64,000 bases of DNA, from NCBI GenBank assembly GCA_036873135.1, contig JAPTYO010000022.1:3530979-3594978 (forward strand), read 5' to 3'. The stretch's first letter is position 1; each line of letters begins with the position of its first letter. Source of the DNA: Clarkia xantiana subsp. parviflora. Lineage: Eukaryota; Streptophyta; Magnoliopsida; Myrtales; Onagraceae. The position numbers and the translations under genes are program-made. Shown piece after piece: positions 44,366 through 55,384 of this stretch. A model generated the notes under the pieces. It had not been told where the DNA came from, did not search any database, and saw only the letters and a program-made list of their open reading frames with translations.

Positions 44366-44511
44366 CCCTAATCCTGGGCACTGTTCTTCTTTTACCGTTT
44401 CTGCAATTTCAAAAGCTCTATAACTTCGAAAGCACAAGTTCTTCTCCGGCTTTCTGTTTTCCGATCAGCCTTCCGGCGACTGTCAAGATCATCCTCTCGC
44501 TTCAATTCACC

Positions 44512-47500
44512 ATGTCTGGTAAGAATTCCTTCTCTGATGCTAGCGTAGCCTTTCCCTTATCTTTGATCAGTTTGCTTGTATCTTTTCCGAAAACCCACTA
44601 CGGCTTTTCTTGGCATGGCTAATTTTCAGACAGCGGATCCAGTTCTGAGGGGAGAAAACCCTTCAACTTCGATTACGCTCCCAACGAAATCTCGGTGAAT
44701 GCCTATGATGCAGCTCTCCGAGAAGGATGCATTACCCAAACCTGGGAGCCTCGCCTTCCTTATTCTCGCCACCGTGCCTCGGGTGACACTGTGGTCACTC
44801 GTCCCGAGGAATGGGAGATATTTGTCTCTACTGGACAAATATCGGCAGGGATCCGATTCCCCTTTTGCGGGAATTTGGTTGAGATGTGCACCCACTACAA
44901 GACGCATCCAACTACTTTCTCCCCACACGCCATCCGCGTGTGGAACGCTTTTCAAGTCCTCTGCTTTCGACCGAAATGGGTCTACAGCCTCCAACTCTTC
45001 TGAACTTTCTACGGGATGAAGTGCAACGAGGCTGGGGTTTGCGCCTTCTATCATCGGATGCCCAAGTGGAATAAGCAGCAGCTTGCGAGGTGCAGTTGGA
45101 CCAACGACACCAGGAAGGTTGTCAAGGGTCGGGGGCTCCTCATCGACACAGGGTCCGACAACAGCGGGTGGAAGAGGAGCTACTTCTTCATTAAGAACAG
45201 TTCCATCCCATGGCCCGATGGGAGGTGGAAGCGGACTCTCCTCCCGCTTATCACACTTACTCTAATGAAGATTTTCAGATCCTTCACTGCATCCAGCTTT
45301 ACCGTTGGGGGGAGTCCTACACTCCCCTCGATGCTAACTCCCTAACGGAGCGGGAACTGGTGAATGCCGGGATCCGCCTCCTTGATATAATCTCTGGGGG
45401 TCAACTCCACGACGGCCCCTCCAATATGGTTCCTTGGGTAACGTTTCTAACCATGTCTATGTTTTCCATTGTTTGCAGCTAAGAAGGTATCACTGCTGAC
45501 CAATCTCATCCTTAAGCAGGGGGAGACCGACGCTGTCCAACGCCCCGCGCGGAAGAGGAATTCGGCAAAGAAGGCCACCGCTCCGTCGGCATCTCCCTCC
45601 GCTGAGAGGACTAAGCGGGCCCGAGTAGAGGAGGTGGACAGACTCTTCAATGTCCAAAATGCTGAAGAAGGTAAACAGCTCCGCCTAGCTATTAAATCAT
45701 ACAGGAAGCAAGTTCCTAAGGAGTTGATCCCCTCCACCAAGGAGGCCCGAATCAAGGAGATCAAACGCATCCTCCGAGGGGAAACTCCCCGCATCCTCAA
45801 AGCGGGTTACTACAACTACCACGGGAAAGATCAATATGTCTCTCGGCGCGTCATTTGGTGTAAGGACCCTAACCAACTTCCTGACTATCTTTCTGAAGCA
45901 ATTCATCCTCTAGGTGCAGGTCAATCGGGAACTCAGTCGGGGGCTGAAGTTTCAACAGGGGCACCACTTTCCGGTGCTCGAGTTGGAGAGGGTCTCCCTC
46001 AACTCCCTGCCCCGAAGGGATCGGGGGCTGGAGAAACCCCGACGGGCGATCAGTTTCGTCGGGTGGAGGATCTGGACTCTTCCGAGGAGACGGACGAGGG
46101 CCTCGCCTTAATTCATCGTCGGAGGACGAGGCAGTCCCCGCTGAAGCCAACCTCCGGGGGGCTGCCCCCCTCACCTCCTTTGCAGCAGCACTCGCCCATC
46201 CACAGCTTGACTCCCTCCGGGTCCCAGGGCGACTCGGAGATGCGCACCTCCACGACTCTAGTCGGTCCTCCTCCTCTCCCTTTGGACGGGAGCTTCTACA
46301 AGGTCTACGACCCCGACCAGAAGGCGGCTCCTTGGACCCCGATCCAGACGTTACAAGGAGTACAGCTCCGACAAGGTGACACATACCCGGAGCTGGGTCT
46401 TCATTTGGTGGCAGGCTCGATTCTGCCATCTTTGAGGCTTCCGCTCTCCATGGATCGGGAGGACGTCCGCGCGGATATCCGTGGAATGGCTATCCGTCGG
46501 GTGGAGGTAAAGTTTCTCTTTTCTCTCTTCAATCGATAAGGCAATATACTCATGTGCTAACCTTTTCTTCTTTTCCTCGCAGGAGATGGCGGATATAAAC
46601 CGCTGCTTTGGGTACATTATGGCCTTCGAGGAGGCGTTGGAGCAGGAGCGGGCCAAGGGGCCCTCCGAGGTTGTAGCCAAGCTCGTGGAGGATCTCGCCG
46701 CCTCCGAGTCTTCGAGGGGAAAACTGGCCAAGGAACAGGCCATCCTTAATCGAAAGACTCGGGACCTCCAAAAGCGGGTTCAGGACTTCGAGGGGCTGCT
46801 CAAGCGGGAGCAGCAGGAGCGGAAAAAGGACGCGGAGGCTCGGGACAGGCTCGTCCTTGAGAAGAAGGCTCTGGAAGACGCCAAGGCGAGACTGGAGCGG
46901 GAACTTGCTGAGGTCCCTGCCAAACTGGCCGAGGCTGAAACCAAGGGTCGGGAAGATTATCAGGGCTCTGAGGACTTCCAAGCTGACGCGGTGAAATTCT
47001 GCACCGCGGAGGTGGAGAACACCCTCTTCAATGTGGTCGAGGAGCTCCATCTGGAGTATGGTGACGCCATTAGCTTCGACAAGTCTGCGACTCTCGCCCC
47101 CTTTGCGAAGAGGTACTTCGACCTCGAGACAAAGGACGCGGAGGCTCGGGACAGGCTCGTCCTCGAGAAGAAGGCTCTGGAAGACGCCAAGGCGAGACTG
47201 GAGCGGGAACTTGCTGAGGTCCCTGCCAAACTGGCCGAGGCTGAAACCAAGGGTCGGGAAGATTATCGGGGCTCTGAGGACTTCCAAGCTGACGCGGTGA
47301 AATTCTGCACCGCGGAGGTGGAGAACACCCTCTTCAATGTGGTCGAGGAGCTCCATCTAGAGTATGGTGACGCCATTAGCTTCGACAAGTCTGCGACTCT
47401 CGCCCCCTTTGCGAAGAGGTACTTCGACCTCTCGGAGGAGAGTGATGAGGGCAACACTCCCGCGGGTGTTGAAGACATGGCGGAGCTTCCAAGTGCCGAT

Positions 47501-47614
47501 CCCCCGACAGTTGATTCCCCGATAATCGACCCTCCAGCAGCTGAACCTGTGGAGCCTTCTGCCACAGATCTCGTGGATCCTGCTCCCGCTGATGCCGACA
47601 AGGACCAAGCTTAA
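44512..47614 (+). pseudogene. Element B antisense gene (Tat aORF), broken
   Basis: The exon plan equals that of element A: 44512-44518 (ATGTCTG), 44630-45437, 45484-46506 and 46583-47614, with conserved GT-AG borders. The globular part has IRFPFCGNLVEMCTHY and FSPHAIRVWNAFQVLC. The basic stretch is RKRNSAKKATAPSASPSAE. A TGA at 45001-45003 and a one-base deletion near 45215 (where element A reads WPRWEV) disrupt exon 2. Exons 3 and 4 are open for 341 and 344 codons. The C-terminal coiled coil contains a 102-codon internal duplication, making it longer than in element A. The end DKDQA is the same. Confidence 0.75.
46825..47436 (+). repeat. 306-bp tandem duplication inside the element B antisense gene
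   Basis: The copies 46825-47130 and 47131-47436 are nearly identical and 306 bases (102 codons) apart, so the frame is kept. Each encodes KDAEARDRLVLEKKALEDAK through FDKSATLAPFAKRYFDL. Element A has one copy of the equivalent region. Confidence 0.9.
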
Positions 47615-47739
47615 TGCTTTATCTTTATAGTCCTTGTAATTCTCCTTTCTTTGTAATGAACCTTCAGGCCTTTGAGCCCTTCAAATATCAAACTTTTTTA
47701 ATTCCGGTTTATCGCTGCACTTCACAAAGCGACTTACTT

Positions 47740-48125
47740 ATACTTAGAATAAATCTAAGAACCACGCACCACCTAAGGCGACTTAACAACTCACATCACT
47801 TAAGACGACTTAACAACTTGCACCACTTAAGGCGACTTAACAACACTTAGAATCAATCTAAGAACCACGCACCACCTAAGGCGACTTAACAACTCGCACC
47901 ACTTAAGGCAACTTAACAACTTGCACCACTTAAGGCGACTTAACAACACTTAGAATAAATCTAAGAACAATCTGATCGAAAGCAACCTCTTTATTCATTG
48001 ATGGCTCAAAATATGCTTACATCGAATCAAACGATACACAACTTGCACCACTTAAGGCGACTTAATAACATCGTGCACCACTGAAGGCGACTTAATAACA
48101 TCGTGCACCACTGAAGGCGACTTAA
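47740..48125. repeat. Element B tandem-repeat zone
   Basis: Short units of CACCACTTAAGGCGACTTAA plus CAACTTG and variants with CACCTAAGGCGACTT occupy the gap between the ends of the antisense gene and pol. The core is shared with element A, but the array is much shorter. Confidence 0.85.
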
Positions 48126-48127
48126 TC

Positions 48128-49930
48128 TCAAACATGACATTTCTTCAAGTGTTCACCACTGAAGGAATGCTTCAATACTCTCCCATCGAGGTCTTCCAAC
48201 TTATACGCATTTGGAGCTGGCATCCCCACGACCTTATAAGGTTCTTCCCATTTTGGCGACATCTTGTTGATCCGATCCAAAAGGGTGAACTCGTTCCGAC
48301 GCCAAACCAGCTCTCCGACGAAGAACTGTCGGGACTTAACTCGCCGATTGTAATATCTGGCCGTCGCCAAACGCATTCGAGCCTGGACTTATCAGCATCC
48401 CGCCTCTTTTCCTCGAGCGAGTCCAGTTCCAGACGTCTCATTTCATCATTCGTCAAAGGCTCGTAATACCTCATCCGATGGGACGCCACAGCTATTTCCA
48501 CGGGAGCAACGGCCTCTGTGCCATAAACAAGGCCAAACGGAGTCTCCCCAGTTGATCGTTTGGGTCGTTCTAACAGCCCAAAGCACATTTTCCAGCTCGT
48601 TCAACCATTTGCCCTTCAAGGCATAGACCCTTTTCTTCAGGCCATCCATCACGATTTTGTTGGCTGACTCCACTTGTCCATTAGTTTGAGCATGATGGAC
48701 AGAGGCTGTCCGATGCTCTATATTCAGTTCCTCCAGATATTCCTTCACTTGAGCCCCGTTAAATGGAGGACCATTATCGCTGATCAACACCTTAGGAATC
48801 CCATATCTGGATATAATATGGGTCTGGAGAAACTTGACGATTTGGTTCCCCGTTGTCTTGGCCAACGCCTTAGCTTCTATCCATTTTGAGAAATAATCAA
48901 TGGCTACAAGCAAATATTTACACTGACCTTGTGCTTGTGGGAGGGGTCCCACCAAATCGATACCCCACTGCGCGAAGGGCCAAGCACTCTTGATGGACAT
49001 CAGATTAGCAGCCGGAGCCACGATATTCGGGGCATACCTCTGGCACGCGTCACAAGATCGGACTAATAACGTCGCCTCCTTGCTCATCGAAGGCCAGTAA
49101 TAGCCCAAATTCAGCACTTTCCTCGCAATGGATCGGGCACCTTCGTGACAAGCCGCGACCCCTTCATGCACCTCCCTAAGGATCCGATTTGCGTCGGGCT
49201 CAGCCACGCATTTCAAGTAAGGAGTTGAGAACCACCCTTTCTTATATAGCTGATTGTCCACCACCACGTAATTAATTGCGATCCGACGTATCCTGTCAGC
49301 TACTACTCCATCATCGGGGACTGCCCCCGTGGTCAGATACGCGACTATCGGGGTCATCCAAGTGGGCTCCTCCTCCGATCCTGCTTCAATGGCACATACC
49401 TCTGATGGATCGGTGGTCGACAAGATCACCTTCTCCAAGAAGTGCACCTTCCGATTTTCCTCGAGGGGTGCCCCCAAGGCAAATTTACTCAAGGCATCCG
49501 CTTCCGTATTTTCCTCCCTCGGGATTGCTTCAATATCAAAACTTTTGAAACTCTCCTTCAAAACTTGCACCTCGCGAAGGTACTTTCTCATCATCGGGCT
49601 CTTTGCCTCATATCGTCCTTGGACTTGATTCACAATCAGGCCAGCATCACATTTCACTCTTAAGTGACCAACTCCCGTACCTTTGGCGATTTTAAGGCCT
49701 GTGATAAGAGCCTCATACTCAGCTTCATTGTTGGTGGCCCTAAACGTTAAGGCCAAAGCATATCGAAGGGGCTCGCCTCCGCCTGGTGGTATCAATACAA
49801 ACCCTGCTCCTGATCCGTCTGAACTCGAAGAGCCATCAGTGTACATTTCCAAAGTATTTTCGTCATTTGGCTGTTCTGATTGCTCTGCCATTTCTGGTTG
49901 CTCTGCTATCGGGACCTCCGTAGTTGCCCC
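48128..49930 (-). pseudogene. Element B second RNaseH and integrase, broken
   Basis: The main open part (49891-48446) shows MYTDGSSSSDGSGAG and NNEAEYEALITGL (second RNaseH), an integrase zinc finger (HEGVAACHEGAR, CDACQRYAP), and the core with GIDLVGPLPQAQ, ISDNGPPFNG and HAQTNGQVESANK. A one-base deletion near 48565 shifts the frame where element A reads RTTPKRSTGETPFG. Another near 48390 shifts it again before the final part ending HLKKCHV. It is separated from the upstream RNaseH frame by a TAG at 49931-49933. Not functional. Confidence 0.85.
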
Positions 49931-50443
49931 CTATACAGGGCCCGCTTCTTCCAGATCGGGGGCTGTAGACTCTGCTATGAAATCCGCCAACGCCTGGCCC
50001 TTAATAGCCGTTCTCGGAGCAAAGTGAATGCGGAACTCACTAAGCTCGACTGCCCTCTTCACTAATCTCCCCGACGCATCAGGTCGGTTCAAAAAATGCT
50101 TCAAATGCCGATTTGTCAACACAGTAATCTCATGCGCATGGAAGTAAGGCCTCAGCTTCCGAGCAGTAATGATCAGCGCAAAAAGATACTTCTCAACGGC
50201 GGGATAATTCATTTCAGAATTGGCAAACGCCTTGCTTACATAATAAACGGGGACTTGATTACCCTCGACTATCTTCACTAACACAGAGCTAATAGCAGAC
50301 TCAGAAACAACCAAATATAGATAGAGCGGCTCGCCTGGGATCGGTTTTGCCAACGGCGGGAGGGTGCGAAGGTGCTGCTTGAGTGCCTGGAATGCCTCTT
50401 CACACTTGGCAGTCCATTCAAACTTCTTATTGGCCCTCAACAC
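49931..50443 (-). pseudogene. Element B gypsy RNaseH segment
   Basis: The frame carries EWTAKCEEAFQALKQHL, LYLYLVVSESAISSVLVKI, YYVSKAFANSEMNYPAVEK and LTNRHLKHFLNRPD, the gypsy-type RNaseH joined to RT. It is bounded by a frameshift near 50450 and a stop at 49931-49933, both absent from element A. Confidence 0.85.
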
Positions 50444-50544
50444 TTCAAAAATGGCATGGATCGGTCACTCGCTTTAGACACGAAGCGATTCATCGCAGCT
50501 AGTCGGCCATTCAGCACTTGCACCTCCCGATGATTTATCGGAGA

Positions 50545-52440
50545 CTACATCTCCTCGATTGCCCTCAACTTCTCGGGATTCACTTCAATTCCCCTTTGGC
50601 TTACCATAAATCCCAAAAACTTCTCTGAGTGCACTCCGAAAGCACATTTGGTCGGGTTCAAGCGAACTTGATGAAGCCTCATCCGCTCAAATGATGTGGC
50701 TAAGTTGTGAACATGATCCTCAGCCTGTCGGGACTTTACCAGCATATCGTCCACGTAAGCCTCCATGGTTTTTCCCAGCATATCCCCGAACAACTTGTTC
50801 ACCATCCTTTGATAAGTTGCCTCGACATTGATCAATCCAAAAGGCATGACATCATAGTGATAGATGTCACTATCAGCATAAAAAGCAGTGTGGGGGGCAT
50901 CCTCCTTAGCCATCTTGATCTGATTATAGCCCGAGTAAGCATCCATGAAGCTCAGCAATTCGTGTCCCGACGTAGCATCCACCAACTGGCCGATTCTCGG
51001 AAGCGGGTAACAGTCCTTCGGGCAAGCTTTATTCAAGTTGCGGAAATCAACACACATCCGCCATTTCCCATTGCTCTTCTTCACCAGAACCGGGTTGGCA
51101 ACCCAAGTCTGGAATTGGAGATCCTTGATAAATCCAGCATCGAGCAACCTGCCCACCTCATGGTGGATCGTGATCCTCTTGTCTGCGCCCATCAGACGCC
51201 TTTTCTGCGCGATAGGCTTGATCGCGGGATCAATCTTCAACTCATGCTCAATCACATCGGGGCTGATTCCTGGCATGTCGCTCGCGGACCAGGCAAACAG
51301 CTCCTTAAACTCCTTCAGCAGCTCAATCAATTCTCGGGCCCTCTCTTCAGACAGGGCGGACCCGATTTTCACCTTCCTCTGAGGTCCGTCAATCTCGACC
51401 TCCTTCAAATCCTCCATAGGGGCGGGACGCCCAAACTCCTCTCTGGGATCAGCATTGGTTTGGAGGATAGTCATAGCCTCCCGTCTTCTCCTTCGGGTGG
51501 CATTAACATAGCACTTCCTGGAAGCCACCTGGTCGCCCTTGACCTCTCCGACTCCGTGGTCAGTCGGGAACTTCATCTTCTGGTGAACAGTCGAGGCAAC
51601 TGCCATCAGTGGGTTGATGGTAGTTCTCCCGATAATCGCATTATAAGCCCCCGCGGACTCAACCACCACGAACTCCACATTCCTCCTCTCCGCTTTCCAC
51701 CCACTACCGAATTCCACTGGTAAGGTGATCATTCCCAGCGGATAGGAGGTAAAACCAGAGAACCCAACCATCGGGAAGTTCACCTGCTTCAGGTCCTTCT
51801 TCGTTTTCCCCATGGCCTCCAGCGCATCCATAAAAAAAATATCGGAGGAGCTCCCTCCGTCGATCAAAATTCGCTTCATCTCGTACCCATCCACGTCCAG
51901 GGTCACGACTAAAGCATCATCGTGCGGAGTCTCCACACCTACCAGGTCCTCCGCTGAAAAGGAAATCACCATCTCTTCCTTCGCGGTCCAGGATCGGAAC
52001 CTCTTGCCCAGCACCACAGCAGCGGAAATTCTAGAGGCATAGACCTCCCGAGAGGCTGTAGTATCACCTCCTGCTGCCAATCCTCCATGAATCACATTAA
52101 TGGTGCCCCGCTTCTCCTTACGGGCACCAGAAGACTCTGGCTCCGACTTCTTCTTCTTTGGGGACCGATCGCGGGATCGGGAACGGGATCGGGTACGGAA
52201 CCGCGATCGAGATCGGGAGCGGGATCGACACCGCCTCTCAGCCACAAACTCCTTAAGCTTCCCCTTCTGGATCAGCTTTTCGATTTCCTTCTTCAACTCC
52301 CGACAATGGTTAGTGTCGTGACCGCTGGCGCGGTGGAACCGACAGTAACGATCGGTGCGGGATCCCAAAAATTCTCCTTCCTTCTTCGGGGGGTACCTGG
52401 AGATACCCTGTCGATCCATCACCATCAACACCTCAGCCAT
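50545..52440 (-). pseudogene. Element B protease-reverse transcriptase segment
   Basis: A long open part (631 codons) begins in the gag C-terminus (MAEVLMVMDRQGISRYPPKK, CRFHRASGHDTNHC, then an Arg/Ser repeat), followed by protease LIDGGSSSDIFF and RT with WRMCVDFRNLNKACPKD, FMDAYSGYNQIKM and active-site YVDDM. It ends at a TAG (50545-50547), where element A reads MQSPFNHREVQVL. The Arg/Ser repeat is longer than in element A. Confidence 0.88.
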
Positions 52441-53714
52441 GGAACTATTGAGAGGAATGTGATAGTCCTCCCGCCTGTCCTTCCTCGAGGGACGTCTGTC
52501 CTCCCTTCGATCAGAACGACCTCGACTCTGACTGCCTCGGATTTATCCTTCCGCTTATGGTCATCCAATGGTTTGAACGACTGCTTCCCCTTATTTGACT
52601 TCGGAGGATCAAGCTCTCCAGCGGCTATCTTCGACTCCTGCACATCGATTTTCTGCTTTACTCTCTTCTGCAGCGCCTCCATGTTCCACACAGCCTTCTC
52701 AGCCACGCTGTGCATCAGGTCGGAACCATAGGGGGCTGTCAGGTTCCGAAGGAAGGTGCGAATACTCTCTCCCTCCGATATCTCTTCATCAATCTCAGCC
52801 ACACTAGCAGTGTACCGCTGGTAATAATGTGCCAACGATTCGTCGGGCCTCTGCACCACCTGGGCCAGGGATCTCACACATTTCAAGAGGCGCCGACGAC
52901 CCTGATACTGCTGAATAAAACTGTCGTGCATATCAGCCCAGCTGGAGATGCATCCTTGGGGTAGGCTGAAGAACCATGTCAGGGCCCTCTCACCCAGTGT
53001 ACCTGGGAATAACACACACACAATATCGTCATTCGGGGATCTGCCTAGACAAGCCATGAGGTGCTTCTAGACATGACGAACTGGATCTCCCTCGCCATCA
53101 TAATCCTTAATCGTGGGGATACCCAGCCCTGGCGGGGCAAGGGTGTCTATCAATCGGGGAACAAAGGGATGGGTGGATCGATCCCTCAGTTCCGACATCA
53201 TTTGCTTCTGGTCCCCCATGCAGATGTTCACGATCTTCACCACCTGGTCGGGGGTGATGGGACCATTAAGGGGAATGGTCCTATGCTGCACCAGTCCAGG
53301 CCCATCGATCACAAATCTCTCCGTCTGAGCGGGCTCCTTGCCCTTGTCCTGGTTTCTGGGTTGGGCCTCCTGGGCATTCTGAACCTCCCTCGGTGGAGGC
53401 ACCTCCTCCTGCCTCTTGGCAGCCTCTCTCCGCTCTAGGAGAGCATCCATGGCCTCCAAGAACATCGGCATGGCATCCGCCACAGCTTTCGCTAGGTCCG
53501 CATTTGGAGGAGCATCCTCCTCCCTATTCTCTTGGTGTCTAGCAGTATCTTCAGGAACTTCGTTGTGCCCCCCTGTTCAGGAAACCTCAGCAGGGAGATT
53601 TTGATCCACAGCACGCTCCGGCGGCCCCGAATTCAAAGTTCCAGCAGGGTGACGGGAACCACCAGATTGTCCTTGTTTCTTCTTGCTAGCCGCCCTTGAA
53701 CGAGTAGAATTCAT
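52425..53714 (-). pseudogene. Element B gag, broken
   Basis: The start is the ATG at 53714 (MNSTRSRAASKKKQGQSGG), just inside the primer site. A TGA at 53577-53579 replaces CAG of element A, a TAG at 53067-53069 replaces CAG, and a frameshift near 52540 separates the core from the zinc-knuckle part. Open segments 53483-53067 and 53057-52425 retain the gag core (TWFFSLPQGCISSWADMHD, RPDESLAHYYQRY). Confidence 0.85.
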
Positions 53715-53740
53715 TGTTGCTTTTTGTTACGTTCCCACAG

Positions 53741-53749
53741 ACGGCGCCA
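53741..53749 (-). other. Element B primer-binding site
   Basis: On the minus strand TGGCGCCGT, continuing CTGTGGGAAC, one base inside the 5' LTR; identical to element A over this stretch. Confidence 0.75.
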
Positions 53750-53750
53750 A

Positions 53751-54434
53751 TGTTGGATCACGGTTGGAACTCCGGTACGGTCTTGACGGAAATCCAATGT
53801 CCTTCGCTCCACGTAATCCTGCAAGAGGGGAATAGACCGAGCGGTGACCCACAATCCCTCTCTGATGCTTAAATGAGAATCTCGTGGCAGGAAAAAGCAA
53901 GCAATAGTATGAGTATGTAATCGTGTATGATCTGAGGTAACTTCTGCCTTTTTATAGGAGAGGAGTTACCCCAGTTACCTGATGAACCGCCGGGGCAGTT
54001 AGCCCACGTTATGCTTATCCCGGCCACGATCCCGCCTATCTCAGCCACGATCCCGCTTATCTCGGCCACGTTCCGCTTATCTCGGCCTCAACCTTTGATA
54101 GCAAGTCCCGACCAGTATCGGGGACTCCAGAGTTATCTCATTTGGTCACCGCTCGGGGCCCCTCGTCATCGTGACAGGGCCAATATTCTCAGGGATTCAA
54201 CATCGGGGCCTACTTAAAGGCAGACCATCGGGGCCTACTTAAAGGCATCTCATCAGGAGCGTCCAGCTCGCATATCGGGACCGACCTTGTCGACCTTGTC
54301 GGGACCTCTCACCGTCGGGACTCCTCTTGTCGGGACCCTTCGCGTTGGTCTTCTTGACCTCTTTTAGGGCCCAATGGGCCTATTCACCGTTTACTCGTCG
54401 TTAAAGGGCCTAACGTCTATAGCGAAACCCATCA
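53751..54434 (-). repeat. Element B 5' LTR (684 bp)
   Basis: TGTTGGATCACGGTTGG...GCGAAACCCATCA, followed by the TSD CTACC at 54435-54439. It carries a direct CGACCTTGT duplication near 54283-54300 not present in the left LTR. Confidence 0.92.
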
Positions 54435-54439
54435 CTACC

Positions 54440-55384
54440 TATCTCGATACTCTTGAGAAGGTACAAGTTCATCTTGAGCTGGAGGAAGATAGACTCAAGG
54501 CTGAAAAGTCTAGATCTGAAATGCATATTGCATCCTCCGCTCCAACCGAACAAAAGTGGAAGCGCAAGAGAAAGGGAAAATGCTCTCAGAACTAAACTAA
54601 GAAGTTTATGGCGAACAAATCCCATAAGAAGTTTAAACGCAAACAATCTGGTGGTAAGAAAAAGCAAGCAAAGCAGACACGTAAAGAGGAAACTCGAACG
54701 TTTTCAGGTGTGGCGTGAAAGGACACCTGGCTAATGCTTGCACTAATCCTCCTAAGGTACATAAAGAGAAAAGATGATGAAAATCATTCATTCTCTTTTG
54801 CTTCTAATCACTCGAGAGTAGTTCATTTTCTTTTGAATTACAGAACCAAGAAACAGAAGCAACGACCTGATCGAGGATGCCCCAGAAGAATAAAGATGGA
54901 ATGAGAGATTCTTTATCTTTAGATTTGCTAAAACTTCTACTTTTATTTCTGTTTGAAAATACTCTTAAATAAGTTTCTTGGTCGAACATATTATTTTCGA
55001 AGTATTTACTAATACTTGAATTGAGTATTGAATCTATCATCGTTCATTTTTATCCTATTCACGCTATTCAACACATTGCTCAAGCATCCTTATTTGTTAA
55101 ATTACTCCATTATAGTTTGTATCCCAAATAATGTGCATGTTTAAAACCGATCTTGCTTTTAAATTTGGAGACTAAAACGATTCTCAAAACCACGGTTTTT
55201 AACCGGGTATGCGCGAGGCGCATGTCACCTCGAAAGACGGGACACATCGTTTTAGAATACGAATTTAATAATCAAGTATTTTTATGAATGCAGAATTTTC
55301 GTTTGTAATTCTTCAGATATAACTCATTGATAACTACTTAGATTTTATGTAAGCCTTCCAGCTACTACAATCTAATTAGAGTAT
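54440..55384 (+). pseudogene. Element D gag, 3' part, and decayed downstream DNA
   Basis: The gag frame continues as YLDTLEKVQVHLELEEDRLK to GKCSQN and stops near 54595. In a shifted frame FRCGVKGHLANACTNPPK (about 54700-54755) is a recognisable zinc knuckle. No protease or integrase motif follows; the next 600 bases are AT-rich and unreadable, so that part of pol is lost or eroded. Confidence 0.65.

Larger units (their letters stand above)
34662..54434 (-). mobile_element. Element B: Ty3/Gypsy Tat-clade retrotransposon, decayed, with element C inside its LTR
   Basis: It has the same plan as element A and recognisable homology along its length. The right LTR is 53751-54434; the left LTR is in two pieces, 34662-35121 and 43775-43989, separated by element C. 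The TSD is CTACC (34657-34661 and 54435-54439). Gag-pol (minus strand) has several stops and frameshifts and the antisense gene is also broken. LTR differences are more numerous than in element A, so it is older. Confidence 0.9.
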
